Made by a program: the position numbers and the translations under genes. From contig NC_045145.1 in assembly GCF_008831285.2 (NCBI RefSeq), positions 1,612,001 to 1,676,000 on the forward strand: DNA of 64,000 nucleotides, read 5' to 3'. This DNA comes from Nymphaea colorata. Its lineage: Eukaryota; Streptophyta; Magnoliopsida; Nymphaeales; Nymphaeaceae. Numbering within the stretch: the first letter of the stretch is position 1; each line of letters opens with the position of its first letter. The notes beneath the pieces were generated by a model, which saw only the letters and a program-made list of their open reading frames with translations, did no database searches and was not told where the DNA came from. Positions 1-12,493 of this stretch are shown piece by piece.

Positions 1-71
1 GTCTCATTTCCTGAGTTTTCCATATCATATTTCATTACGGCTGCTTCATGACATTAAGGGAATGGAATATA
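1..71. repeat. edge of a dispersed repeat with an inverted copy at 33,637-33,707
   Basis: The first 71 bases are nearly the reverse complement of 33,637-33,707, with only a few differences by eye. The match stops abruptly inside the window at about position 71, and the other side continues beyond the window start. The copy at 33.7 kb is the end of an LTR-like GC-richer region, so this is probably the end of another member of that family. The family itself is not identified. Confidence 0.7.
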
Positions 72-2539
72 TAAATAAAATGAGATTTTTCACTGGGAGT
101 TCAAAGATTCATATAATGATCCTGAATGAAAGTGGAAAAATAAAAATAAAAAACATGTATAAACTGGATCACCATTTTATTTAATTCATGGGATTATGCT
201 TACTTGATCATCCATAACATTTACATAATATGAAAATCTGGAGTTATTTCCTTTCAAATGTTATTTCCTTGTATTTTTGCTATTAAGATGCTCAAGCTTG
301 GGCCTTCAATGCCAATGGCACCTATTCTCAAGTTGGTTGCTAAATACTTTTATCTGTTTAATTATATTTGGGTCTGCCTCTTGTAGTTCTTAGTATTTAC
401 TTCAAATTGTATGTTCTTTAGGTTTTATCCTCCTATCTTCTCCTTGCTCCAAATATTGGTTAGATTTGTTTATATAATTCACGATTATCTAGCATTTGCA
501 GTTAGGACTGATGGCCTAATTTTGCTGATGCCTGGTCAAATTTGTCATGAGAAAGAAATTACTATTTTTGCGTTGGTAAAGAAATTAACATAAATACACA
601 TGAGGCATTGAAACAGACTACAAAAACTGAAAAGCCACCCTCTTTTATGGGATCATAGCAGCAAATTCGGATGAAAGCCTTGGTGCAATTGAAGAGGGCC
701 TATTTGATCTTGTCTTGTAACAGTTTTGCTGCCCATTTACCAGTGCCATAGAGGGTATGTTCCAAATAGTCCATAACATGTTTGAAGCTCATAGTTATGA
801 TGTTATAAGTCAACTAGCATAAATTTTGTAACGTCCATTGGGTTTGATCTGCACATATTAAGTGGTATACCTTTTTTTTCTTGCTTAGTTGTATAAGCTC
901 AGATGTAGGGGAAATATACAGTACTAATTGGTTGATAATGACCCACGAGTATCTAAACTTCTAAAGTGTTGGCAAAAACTTTGTTATGAAACTATTCTTA
1001 AGTCCTTCCAGAATCCAAACATGTGGAGTGCTATATAAACTATTAATGAGCCAATAAATGACAACAGCATTATTTTATTATTTGAAGGAACTAAAATTGA
1101 GAAAAGAAAAAGTGACTCTTTGAACTTTGAATTTGAAGCATTATTTTATTATTTTTTTGTTTGTCCTCAATGATGACAATCTATGGATTCACCTATATAA
1201 ACACCGGTTAAGGTTGCAAAATGAGAGCTTGAATATTGCTTGTGAATAATCAAAGGAATATCACAGGTATTTTCAATTGCTGTTAAAGCATGAATTTTTC
1301 CTTAGTGAACAAGTACAAGAAAAGGTATTGTCTACCGACGTCAGTTTGAGTGGAAAATTCATGCCACTAAACAAGGTCATGGTGACAACATGCGAGTACT
1401 TTCTTCTTTCACTAAGTTGTAGGATGAAATGACTTTCTTTGTTTCTTCAAATATTTTCACAAAACTTTTTAAAACTGAGTTTGAGAAAAATCTGAAAATT
1501 TTTAGAATTTGGAGGACAATTCATCTTAGGTCAATTTGAAAATTACCTTAAAATTGAAGAAATTGTTCACAACAAACATGTGGTTGTACTCAACAAAATG
1601 GGCATGTAGAAGTAAAACACAAGCACATAATGCAAACTCTTTGAACATTTTTATTTGATGTTTAGAAAATCCTTGTGTTTTACTTGGGTATACCTAAATC
1701 AAACAGATATAGTTGTTGTTATCCCTAGAATAGCAAATTATATGTTTCTTAATGATAGTTTTCTTGGTAAGGGAAAAATTTATGATGATGTTCCTAAAGA
1801 AGACAATGAATATGTATTTCTTTACAAAGAAGATGCTTTAGCTGAGAATTATGATGATAGATGTTGTATAATCTGATATGCCTAGTCTTTATACTCTTGA
1901 ACTAAACTACCATCTGTAATAAAATCCACTGACCTTAATTCCCCTTAGGTCATTATCTATTTCAGAGGAAGTTAAAAAGCTAGTAAAGACGTCAACAGCC
2001 TACCTGAAAAGACCATTGAGTTAAAAAAAGGTCTAGTACACCTATACGCAGCTTGCTAACTACATCATATGAATCATTTTCTTCTCAGGATGGGACATGC
2101 CTGACTGCTATCTCATTTTATCCTATGAGTCTTAGAATGAACTTGCCTGGGTAATAATCAATAATATGATGAGTCATAGACTACTCAGAAGCCTTCTCTC
2201 CATCAGCTAAAATGACATTAATTTGGGTTCTTGTAAATTTCTATTAAAGGTTGGGACATATACCAAATTGACGTTAGAATTGCTTTTTTAATAATAATTA
2301 AGTGTAGAAGTTTATATGAATCTCCCTTTTTTCTATAGAATTTTGTGACTTTTTTTTTATTTGGTCTACATTTGGATAAATCCAGCTAAAGTTGGTTCTA
2401 CTGATTATCATTTTTAGGTTTTGACAATGCACATACTTCACAATCCAAGAGGTATTGATCATTTTGTAGTGGTTCAATCTGCTTTCAAGCTTATTATTTT
2501 TGCTTTCAGTTGAACATTAATCTTTAACAACTCATTTAG
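72..2539. other. no recognisable gene; AT-rich DNA upstream of the JMJ pseudogene
   Basis: I see no exon I can name here. The JmjN domain and the N-terminal half of the JmjC domain expected upstream of the demethylase pseudogene are not visible. A TATA-box-like TATATAAA occurs near 1,193, followed by no convincing coding sequence. A 73-codon open frame at 1,655-1,876 has an acidic C-terminal part but matches no family I know and is probably chance. Confidence 0.5.
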
Positions 2540-2913
<374 letters not shown>

Positions 2914-3006
2914 GTAATCATATGTTTATGCATTACATATTTTAGCTACTTGAAGTTACTCATTCATCATTGTAAGTTGTAACATTTTTTGTTATTACTC
3001 GTTTAG

Positions 3007-3453
3007 GCATGGGAACAAATGGAGAAAATGAGGAGAGAGACACTTCCTAAACCTTTTGAAGCCAGAAGAATTTATGCAAACTTTGGTTTGACTGATGATC
3101 CAGAATGCTTTTTATGTTTTTGTGATTCACATCTCTCAGCCATTGGTTGTGAATGTTCACGAAACTGCTTCTCATGCTTAGAGCATGCAAAGCTACTCTG
3201 CTAATATGGTCCAAGAAAAAGATATTTCCTCTTCCATTATGATTTGGATGAATTGCATACCCTTGTAAAATCTTTAGAAGGAAATATGACCGCTCTGTAC
3301 GACTGGGCAACTGGAAAGTTGTCCATTGATGGTTATCCATGACAACACCTGAGAACTCATTTTGTTTGAAGCCAGAAACAAGTTGAAGTAGTTTCACCAA
3401 ATCAGGGGAAACAGGCTTTGGAACTCTTGCCACCACACAGTCAGAGATTGCAG
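3007..3453 (+). other. JMJ pseudogene exon: C5HC2 zinc finger
   Basis: Preceded by an acceptor (GTTTAG at 3,001-3,006) and followed by a GTAAGT donor at 3,454. The reading AWEQMEKMRRETLPKPFEA leads into the finger with Cys pairs and HLSAIGCECS, then LEHAKLLC. TAA at 3,202-3,204 follows where the family has a Ser codon. After the stop the same frame still reads RYFLFHYDLDELHTLVKSLE, the usual continuation, until TGA at 3,340-3,342. Confidence 0.85.
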
Positions 3454-4459
3454 GTAAGTTAGAGCCTAAAGTTGGACTTCTTGGGTGAGCATTCAGTTGA
3501 CTCAGTTGCAACTGATGGCCTTTCTTCAGAATTGGAAAACAGGAAATGCAATGCACTGACATATCCTTCAAAGGAAGGATCAACTTCTAGTGCAAAGAGT
3601 CCAAAAGTCCTTGACATGAACGAAGCATGCAAATCTGAGGAAAATGGTTGTGATACTTCAGGAGCCTTTCAATCAACTTCAGTAGAAAATAGCCACATGG
3701 CTTTATATCTTGTCAACAAACTACACATTATGAATTCTTTGGAATTTCCATCAACCACCAACTCTGATAAGTTATTTCAGATTGGTTTCGGTCATCAAGA
3801 GTTGAATTTGGAATGCTTTCACACATTAATGATGATACTTCTGCAGGTTCAGGGACTAAGGTTAATGCATGCAAAAATTTCCCTGATCTAGGTAGGGAAG
3901 GACCTATTTTAAAGCATAAAAGGAGCACTCCAGATGGATCATGTATTTCTGGAGAGGAGGATAAGAATGTTGATCACCAAAGCAACAGTTCATCTAATGC
4001 AGAGAGTGATAGAAGTAGGCATAGATATAAGGTCAATGAAAAGCAGCTTTCGTTGTTTGAGGATATATACCTCAATAGCTATTTACGCATAAAATGCTCG
4101 TCTGCACCTGAAATTGATGTATCTAATGCTAAAGGGGAAAAAGGTTTGAGTGCTGAAAATTCATTAAATTGAAAAGCATCGTAAAACCATCGATATAGCT
4201 TATTCCGAGAGGAGGGTTGTCCTTGCTGGGAGCATGTTTCAATGAATGCAAAATCCAGTTCACTTATTATAGAAGGCAGTCTTTGAGAAGGTGCATGTTG
4301 TAAAGCAAAAAAACTCTTTGGAGTCAATCTGCAGCTTTTGAATCCATCTTCTAGTGAATCATTAGATAAAGTGCATATCAAAGAAACTACTTCATGCACA
4401 TGTACTATAATGAATGAAAACAAATACAATTCAACTGTGGCTGTGTGTCCAGCCTCTGG

Positions 4460-5550
4460 ATCATATACCTGTACCTTTCATATTGAAAAAGTCATTGCAT
4501 GAACCTGTGCCAATAGAAATTGGCTCTATTGTTCCTCGAAAGCTATGGTGCAGTAGGAAGCCATATTTCCTAAAGGTATGCTTATGTTTTTCTTGTGCTC
4601 CAATGATATCCTTGGTTCACATTTTGAGTTAATATATGTTGATGATAAAGGGTCACTCTTGCCAACTTTTTGTAGGATATAAGAGTTGTGCCATGTTCTT
4701 TGATATACTTGATCCAACACAAATTTGTAGCTATACCTCGAATGTATTTGATGTTGGACTGCTTGGGCTCATGTTTAAGGTAAGCTGGCAACTTATTTGA
4801 TTGCTAAACTAATTAAGGCATCATATTTTTAAGGCTTATCACTAAGGAAATGGTGAACATTGTCTTCTTAACCTTTAGTGGAGTTATCTATGGGAACCAT
4901 TTTTTCTATGTTCACAATGAGAGCACCATATACCAGCTTAGTTACGATGCTTGACATGTTCACAGACTCATCCAAGCTGTGGAATCTGCATTCAGGTTTG
5001 GAATTGGGAGTAACTATTCAAAGTAGCAGCTCTGTATTTATCCAACTGCCCTTGATTCAAACTTTAATGGCTGGATAGTATAAATAATTTTGGTAGGTAA
5101 ACCTTATCCCTTCATTAATTATACCAAGCTTGGATAGAAACTGGCTCTTTTTTGGCTAGACCAATGGAAGCTTGAATCTGAATGTACTTGTATGATTAAT
5201 GAGGCCTCCGATTTTCACCAAGATTTTCCTTCCTTTCTCAAGTTCCATGTCCTATATTTTGACTGCCTTAACCCTATTTAGGTAAACATTATTTTGATTA
5301 CTGTTGGCGGTCGTTCTTGAAATTTATATACTTGTGAATGTAATATGACAGGTTACAGTTGAGGACAATCCAACTGAAGTCTTTATGCATGCTTCTCCTA
5401 GAAAGTGCTTGGACTTGGTGTGTCAGAGGCTTAATGTAGAAATGAAAAGTTACAAGGCCTTGAAGTGCAGAACCTGCCACCATTGCAACTCTCGGGAAGA
5501 CTTGATGGACTTAAGATGTTTGGATTTTCTTCCTTGCAAATTATTGTGGT
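4460..5550 (+). other. JMJ pseudogene exons: FYRN and FYRC
   Basis: FYRN reads EPVPIEIGSIVPRKLWCSRK, then a one-base slip near 4,557 restores AIFPK up to the donor after 4,575. The next exon, 4,676-4,779, reads GYKSCAMFFDILDPTQICSY then FDVGLLGLMFK. After an intron of about 570 bp, 5,352 opens FYRC with VTVEDNPTEVFMHASPRKC; a frame change near 5,455 is needed to reach LPPLQLSGRLDGLKMFGF. FYRN/FYRC pairs bind partner transcription factors in the intact proteins. Confidence 0.83.
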
Positions 5551-5560
5551 AAGAATGTCT

Positions 5561-7014
5561 TCATTCTTTTTTTGCTGTAGCCTTGAAGGATGGAAAGTGC
5601 AATATCGAAATTATCAATGACATCTGTATATGCCATTGGATAAAGTTTAGCTTAGTGTTTTGTCAGTATTGGCCAGAGCAGGATTTTTATAACTGTTATT
5701 CTTCCCCCAAGGCCAAATATAATGCTCACAATTTATTGGGTTCATTGTTACTTTGCTTCATCAGTAAATACCAAATCCATATAAAAATGGGTAGCTAGAG
5801 GTAGATACTGGTAACCATACCTATGCTCCATGTGTTGAAATATCCAATTGTTTTCCATGGATGGTGTTCCTTTGAATATATGGGACGTATCGGTCTGTCA
5901 CCTAATTTTTAAAATTCTTGAATTAAAGAATAATTCAAACTAATTTCATTGATTTTAAATATGACAAAAAGAAGAAACATGAATATTATTAGCCTTGCAT
6001 CATATTGGCAAGATGGCCGATTCAACCCACATCTGCTGATGTGGAACGACATTAATAATTAATAACATTGACCCACGTTCCTCGACCTAAATTTAACATG
6101 TCAAGTGATATAAATATACATTTTACAAAATGTATTTTACATAGTTTTACATTTTAATCGTTTCAATGTAGAACAAAGAAAATAATGATATAATAACTTA
6201 GTGGATTGTCAAAAAAAGGAAATTTAAAAATACGGAATTAAAATGATTTGTAATTTTATTTATAAAACATGAATTGATTCAAAGTGAAAAAAAATGTGTT
6301 ATGTATGCCAACAACATCACATTCTGTAAAAAGACATGAGAATTTGGAAAACACCATTTAATTTCTCCTAAATATTTTTGTCGTTGCCTATTTATTAAAA
6401 GATATTCTCTGGATCAAATGTTTGTCGGTAATTATGTGTCAAACACGTTCATTTATTGCATTTGGAAAAAACTAAAGCAAAGCATTTTCAAAGAAAAAAC
6501 GTTTTTTGTGCTTTAAATAAATTCCAAAAAAAATTCATTTCCAAGCCTACCTTTTCTATAATTTTAAAAGTGGACTACATCATATTTTTTTAAATAACAT
6601 GCTTTTCGTAAAAACTATCAAATACAGATTTCAATCCAACATCCACTAATATGGGGAGCCAAGCTGATTTCTTTGTTTTAATACGATCCTCTTATCACAA
6701 AATTACTTTTTATGACTTCAGCTAACATTTCACGTTTTAAAATAGGAATTTTACTTCCTGCCTTCATTTTGCCGTTTAAATTAAAAAACACAGTCCTTAG
6801 ATAAATTGCAATAAGATTGTATTAGTTTGAAATCGTAAGCAAAAAGAAGACCCCAACAAAGAATCTACAAATAAGTTTGTGTTATTACTATAAAATGGTG
6901 CGGAATCCAATCACCATGAATCATGAATTGCATCACATTTTCATAGTCAAAACTTTGTTCAAAATAGAAGGAATTGAATTCAAATTAGATCCACAAGAGA
7001 AACCTTAGGCCGTG
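5561..7014. other. AT-rich stretch with no gene found
   Basis: Very AT-rich sequence with no exon, RNA gene or element boundary I can support. A short perfect inverted repeat, CCACATC/GATGTGG with a 4-base loop, lies near 6,027-6,044. Confidence 0.5.
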
Positions 7015-8140
7015 TTTGATTACTTTGGATCTCGGAGCCTTTAGGTGCTTCAACTACTGGCGGAAGGGCCTAACAAATCATCCCTCCCTTGCAGCTTGGA
7101 TGACTGGCTTTCCTGTAGCTATCGCCTAGCCGCTTCCCGAGCAGATAGCACGCACCACCTTGCCGAAAAAAAAGATAGAACATGAGACTTCTGGAACTCA
7201 AGCCCCTTCGTTTGGAGGTAACCATAGACTCAAGGACCACTCGTGCCGGCCCGAATTCCTAAAGAATTGCTATTTTGTTTTGTCTTTTCAAAAGTACTAA
7301 TGACATACAATTTTTGGTATCCAGCCCTAGATCTGGTCGAAGAAGCACTAGTTTACCCAGTCCTTTCCAATGCTACAAGACTATGAGAGGACCGAGCGAA
7401 AATGACCGAACAGTTTTCAGGTCTCTTTCATGAACGGAAAAAAATGGTGAGTGGATTCCACGTGCTCAACCGGAGACCTGCGTCAGAGAAAGGTCCTTTT
7501 GGCAGACAAAGATGTATCGACAAAACTTCGATGAAGAGGTTGAAACAACAAACATTGCATTGGAACCTCTCCACAGCTCCCGTTCTCTGAAGATCAAAAT
7601 TGGGGTTCCCAATGCTTGGCTTCCGAAACAAAGGCTTTGAAGACATAGATTCAAGTCAAGTCTTCGTGGAAGGCCCGGGCCGCGTTAGAGGGGATTTCTG
7701 TTTCGCAAAGTGGTCAAAGAAAGAGGAAAGCTTTTTCTTCTCTTTGTGAGAACTTCTGGATCAGAGTCAAGCACCAGAGGTGTCGAACTTTCCTGCATGA
7801 GCTACTGCTCTGGTCGAGCTCTAGTTAAGTCAGGCATCCAGCATGAGCACCCTGCAAAGCCCGTCGGATTGGATACTCATTGGTCTGTTGGGTCGGAAGG
7901 TCTTGTTTCCTATTTGTTAATTAATTTCTGGTCCACACACGACTTCAGGCAGATAAAGCAGCTGCTAAAGCTATGCCTGTCAATCGAGTAGGTGATCTTG
8001 GATAGTTTTGAACTACTGCGGACTTGTTTCATAGCTCTCAGCCTGACAAATGATGATTGAGATAAGATTCGGCCAAGGTTGGATCTACTCAGAAGATCCA
8101 TGACAAAACAAATCATGGATCTCCAATCCACAAATTTCAA
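7015..8140. other. GC-richer insert resembling plant mitochondrial DNA (possible NUMT)
   Basis: Composition changes sharply at about 7,015, from roughly 30% to near 48% GC by eye, and returns to the local background beyond about 8,140. The text has the even base composition and short purine/pyrimidine blocks common in angiosperm mitochondrial intergenic DNA. No known mitochondrial gene is recognised, so this is an inference from style alone. Open frames inside (for example 7,402-7,590 and 7,710-7,991) match nothing known. It could also be an old retroelement internal region. Confidence 0.35.
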
Positions 8141-8555
8141 ATGTGCGTGGAGTTAAAAACATGGATTAGAAATCAAGCCACCCCCGTCCGATCACTTGCG
8201 CGGATCTCACATTATCGACCTATCTCCTGCCATGGCCCTTTCTCCCCACCTAAAACCAACTAGAAGATATGATTCTCAAAATCTTTCAAAAAGCAATTGA
8301 AACTATCGGCTGTCCATGGCCCTTTCTCTCCACCAAAGAACACTACGAAAATAAACTGTTGGCAATGCAATGGTTTCAGAAATAGCTTTTTGATAGAGAG
8401 AAAGAGAGAGATGTTGAAGCTCAGTCGATGTTGATGAGAGCTCCAAGCCCTCTTTAGACACTACCTTTAACACTCCTAAGTGCAGGGAACTTCAACACTT
8501 TTGATGAGCCTGAGGATTTCAAGAAAGAGAAATAAAAACCATCAGCACTGTTGAT

Positions 8556-8640
8556 GATTTCAGACAGAGAGAGGGAAGGAGAGGGAGGGAGGGAGAGGGA
8601 TAGAGGGAGGGAGAGGGAGGGAGAGGGGGAAAGGGTGGGA
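8556..8640. repeat. purine-only GA-rich low-complexity tract
   Basis: About 85 bases made almost only of G and A, in GAGAGGGAGGGA-like units. The open frames on the minus strand here (Ser/Leu/Pro repeats) are by-products of the tract. The surrounding 8,141-8,925 holds no recognisable gene. It has a short duplication of an AAGAAGATGCCCTT-like motif with CACCACTG nearby (about 8,700-8,815). Confidence 0.8.
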
Positions 8641-8925
8641 GATGACTTGCCTGACCATCTCCGAGTATATCTGCAGACACTTGAAAAGAGAGAACTCACC
8701 CCAAAAGATGCCCTTCGTCTGTGATGATGAAGAGGAGATCAGTAAAAAAAAAAAACAGCCACCACCACTGAAAAGAGAGAGCTCAGCCATAGAAGATGCC
8801 CTTTGCTTATGATGACAAGAAGATCGGGGAAAAACAAAAGACACTGCCATGGTCAGGGCCGAGAGAGAGAGAGAGAGGGCGAGGATGCAACCTTTGCATT
8901 ACCAAACACAGTTTATAGAGGGTGA

Positions 8926-9092
8926 ACAACGAGCTGAGCACGGCTCGTTAAACCTCGACTCAAAATAGAGTTCGGGCCAACTATTTTAATAAATGAGCCA
9001 AACTAGAGCTCATTTTTCAACTCTTTTTTTAGTCGAGCCGAGTTCGAATTCATTGAACTCGAATGTTTTAAGCTTGACTCGCCTCGAGCAAA
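8926..9092. repeat. dispersed GCTCGAG-rich repeat (transposon end-like), copy 1
   Basis: Starts GGGTGAACAACGAGC and is full of GCTCG/CGAGC and GAGTTCGA words in both orientations. The same style recurs at 19,316-19,400 and 30,772-30,960 and more weakly at 50,525-50,840. Plant hAT-like non-autonomous elements often begin TAGGGGTG and carry such words, so a hAT origin is likely but no paired end or target duplication was found here. Confidence 0.45.
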
Positions 9093-9294
9093 AGTAGTAG
9101 TTATTTTGTTTTTTCCATTTCATGTTTTATGCCATCCCGTGGTTCTCTCTCTTCTCTTTCTTCTTCAATGCTTCATCCAAATGAAAAGTGTCTCATCCAA
9201 ATGTCCAATACCACCGTTGCCCTTCTTATTTTTGCTGCAAAGCCTGTCAAGGTACGCCTCTCTCTCTCTCTCCCTCTCTCTAACTCTAAGTCAA

Positions 9295-9692
9295 GGGTCG
9301 CTCATTGGAGAGAGGGTTTCTTCAAAACCCTTTCTCCAACAAACGTGGTTTCATAACACCTTCACTCGCAGGAGTGGAAATGAAACCCTCGTTCACTGGA
9401 GCTTTGGAATCTAAAACCCTGATTCACTGGAGCAAGGGTTTCTTTCTCCAAAATCTTGCTCCAACAAGCGAGGGTTTCAAAACACCCTCGTTCGCAGCAA
9501 GTGAGGGATGAAACCCTTGCTCGGCAAAGCAAAGGGTTTCAAATCACTCTGAAAACCTCCACTGCAAGGGGTTTCAGATTAATCAGAAACCCTCACTCAG
9601 CAAAGGGTGGCGCTGGAGCGAGGGCTTTCAGGTTCATGAAAACCTCGTTCCAGCAAGCGATCTGAAACCTTCATTCAGTGCATAAGTCACAT
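9295..9692 (+). repeat. GC-rich dispersed repeat with GAAACCCTCGCT/AGCGAGGGTTTC motifs, copy 1
   Basis: Made of repeated short blocks such as GAAACCCTCG, CTGGAGCAAGGGTTTC and CTCCAACAAGCGAGGG in both orientations, so it can fold on itself extensively. An inverted copy lies at 19,545-19,828 and reads the same blocks in the same order. The frames 9,456-9,665 and 19,787-19,533 are both open with a repeated SKGF motif, but this probably reflects a lack of stops in the repeat and not a protein. The element type is unknown. Confidence 0.75.
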
Positions 9693-10328
9693 TTTGAGCA
9701 CTCAAGCGCATTTTTGGGGCTTGGAGCCTTCCTGAACAGATGTTGAAATAAAAAACTCATTGAAGCCATCATTCATTCATATATAGTGCATGGTATGTGA
9801 TATTTTAGGACCAGAGGTGCAATTCCTGTGCCACATAGAGCCTTTGTGCTCCAGAACAACAGAAAATCCCTTGTCACTCTTCAACCTAGCAAATAGACAC
9901 TCAATAAGAGACGGGTGCTACATAAGCATATTTGTGTGTGTCTCTCTGTGTGTGTGTATACATAGATACATACTTATAACCATTTGACCAAACCGGTACT
10001 CTCATGAGTATGTTGTTTAAAAAAACCAAAGTAATGTTTTTTTTCATCCGCAGTACTTATAAGGAATTAAATATTTTACAAACTTTTATGTATAATTGTC
10101 ATAACAACTAATTAAACTTTCTCGCAAATAACAAAACAGTGCCATCCTTCATGTCTGATTTTGGTGCCAGAAAAAAAATGATTTTTTGCTCTTGTTTTTA
10201 ATTTCTGACATGATTTTTGTTGATATAATATGTTAGATTATTTTTGCCATGAAACTTAAGCTTCACTATGCATCGCTTAGCTACACATTGCATCACCAAC
10301 TTAGTGCATCGCTTCACCTTGTTGTACT
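9693..10328. other. no gene found; short (TG)n tract
   Basis: Ordinary AT-rich sequence. A (TG)n microsatellite with a C-rich interruption occupies about 9,930-9,960. Nothing else is supported. Confidence 0.5.
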
Positions 10329-10572
10329 TCACAACAAATCAGCAGTTTCACCATTTAGGTCCTTCTCAACGACCTCCTCTTGGGGATCTAGAACAAAAGA
10401 ACTATCAAAGACAGAAGATGAAGACAACTGCAGGCCATCATTGATTCCATAAGTTTGCTGTGTTCTCCCTTGAACAAAACCAGCTATATTTTTCAATTGA
10501 GATTGCAAAGACGTTGATGAGAATGTGGTGCCATGCTCCCCTGTAGTCTGTCGGGATGTATTTTCATCCATT
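10329..10572 (-). CDS. exon-like open frame, unknown protein C-terminus
   Basis: Read on the minus strand, a clean acceptor (TTTCTTTGCAG, ending at 10,573) is followed directly by about 80 open codons. These begin AATGGATGAAAATAC and end at a TGA. The peptide is polar and Ser/Thr/Gln-rich, contains QLKNIAGFVQG and an acidic tail (DPQEEVVEKDLNGE), and has no membrane segment. It looks like the last exon of a minus-strand gene, but I recognise no family and cannot link upstream exons with confidence. It could be a chance open frame after a chance acceptor. Confidence 0.3.
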
Positions 10573-11589
10573 CTGCAAAGAAATCTGAATGAGAACTAAA
10601 ACCACCAGAATCATTATCGCCCATACCTGTATGAAAGCTACTCCACTGCACCTATGAAAATACATACGTGTCTAATGGCAAGCATAAGGGCATAGCAAGT
10701 GCTGAACTAGAAATCAGTAACTAATGACATTGACGACAGAAAATTCCAATGATATTAGCACAAACATAAGATTTAGTTGTTAAATTATGCAATTACTAAA
10801 TGAATAATATTCAAAATAATGGAAGAAAGCAATTGACTTGCAGTTTTCAATGTCTACATAAAAAATTGTAATGCAGTTTTGTCTCCAACTTGCAATAAAG
10901 GTCCACTACACCATTAAAATATGTAAACTAACAACTACTCTGAGTATGCATCAACAGTAACGAAGGATGTCAAAAAGAGGAGATCCATCTCAGCCATCTG
11001 GTTAAGAAGAAACATGCATAATTGAGGCATTCTAATTCCAAAATACACAAATGTTTGGCATGGCATGCAGAAATGCAGTCTGAGATCTTCCTCGGGTTGT
11101 CTTCCTTTAAAAGTAATCATTGGTGTTTGCCCATGGGCTACCATGTCTTTGAAACGTTTTGATTCTAGAAGATACCAGGTATGTGTTTTAGGCTTTTAGC
11201 ACTCCTTTCAGACAGCAAAAATATAAACTGCATTGTGCAGATAAAGATACCATGCATAAGCCCATTTCATGATGTTTCATGAAGCCTTATAGCTTTCTTG
11301 AATCAAACTGAACTCCCCAGTGGAACATTCTATGAAGGGGATTTGCTGATCAACTTGCAATAAAACAAAAAAGTATGAATCAACTTGTTGATCATGTTTG
11401 CAATAAATTAAGGAGAGTTCCCCCACTCAGATGCCTTTCATTGGAACTTGCTGATGATGCCTTAACTAAGAATCCTCCCAAGACCGTTACATTTCATCTA
11501 GCCTGAATCCAATGAGTCGAATCAAATAACTGAGTTCAAAAATCTGAACTATTTGATGCAAATGTTAAACAAGAAATGCAGAATGAAGT

Positions 11590-11935
11590 GAATGTGCACT
11601 TTCCTTTATTATGGCCCATACCAGCAACCAACTTAAAAGAGTTAGAAGCATAGCAGAAAATCAATTTCATGCTGGTAATCTCGAAGACACCCATTACTAA
11701 TCTGTGTGTGGAGAGAAAGAGAGACCGGGAGAGATCTGTACTTGGGAAGCATGCACTACCCATTACTAATATGTATGCGGAGAGAGAGAGAGATCTGTAC
11801 TTGGGAAACATGCACCTTCCCTTTATGGTCTATAATAACAGCCAACTTATAAGAATTAGAAGCATAGCAGAAAAGCAAATTCATGCTAATAATTTCGAAG
11901 ACACCCATTACTAATATGCATGTGTGAGAGAGAGA
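11590..11935. repeat. direct tandem duplication of about 214 bp with GA microsatellites
   Basis: The block TTAGAAGCATAGCAGAAAA starts at 11,642 and again at 11,856 (period 214), with matching sequence on both sides, including GAAGACACCCATTACTAAT. Inside it a shorter duplication repeats ATCTGTACTTGGGAA, starting near 11,733 and 11,791. GA runs follow each copy, the longest near 11,923-11,953. The rest of 10,573-12,401 shows no supported gene. Confidence 0.8.
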
Positions 11936-12401
11936 GAGAGAGAGGAGAGAGAGGCCTTCTGTTTTTACTAAGAAATGATTATTGATGTCTGCAAGGTATC
12001 ACTCATTCCAGATGTTTAGGTGAAAGGAAAAAAGAACATAGAAAGCTTTAGTCTATATTGTGAATAAGATTGGGTTTATCCGAGCATTAGATATTTGAGT
12101 TGGGGAACAACTAAAATTTATTAGTTTGACTGAGGATTTGCTCAACGTTTTTTCTACTCTTTCTCTAAAGTGTGTCATCAAATCAAATTTAATTTTCTTG
12201 AGAATTTATTTTATGGACATTGGACAAAGATGATGGAAGTTATAACTACCCTATGATGTATGCATGTGCATGTATTATTTACCATACATTGATATGAATG
12301 TAACTATATTCTAAAAGATAGTGCATTGAAGCTTTTATGTTGCATGCCATGAAAGAGATGTCACTTATGGGATTGTTCAGTGATTGAGTCTTATATTACA
12401 G

Positions 12402-12493
12402 GGCAGAGGTAGCTATGAAGATCGTTCTGATATACTCCGTCTTATTGTAGACCTTGTGGAGGCAAGCTGCTATGCTGACAGCCCGGAATGGAG
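12402..12493 (+). CDS. internal exon-like segment, unknown protein
   Basis: Bounded by a good acceptor (TTATATTACAG, ending 12,401) and a GT donor at 12,494. All 92 bases are open in one frame and read GRGSYEDRSDILRLIVDLVE then ASCYADSPEWR. The amphipathic helix pattern and lack of low complexity make a real exon fragment likely. No family is recognised and no partner exon is certain. The open frame at 12,576-12,761 may belong with it, but that is a guess. Confidence 0.35.

Noticed and set aside
3047-3583. 178-codon open frame on the minus strand, one of the longest in the window
   Set aside because: It is antisense to the C5HC2 exon and linker of the JMJ pseudogene; the plus-strand reading matches a known protein family and this one does not.
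8454-8850. Minus-strand frames with Ser/Leu/Pro repeats
   Set aside because: Products of the GA-rich tract at 8,556-8,640.
9295-9692. Telomere-like repeats (AAACCCT words)
   Set aside because: The plant telomere unit is CCCTAAA in tandem; here GAAACCCTCG blocks are spaced, alternate in orientation and never form a 7-base tandem.
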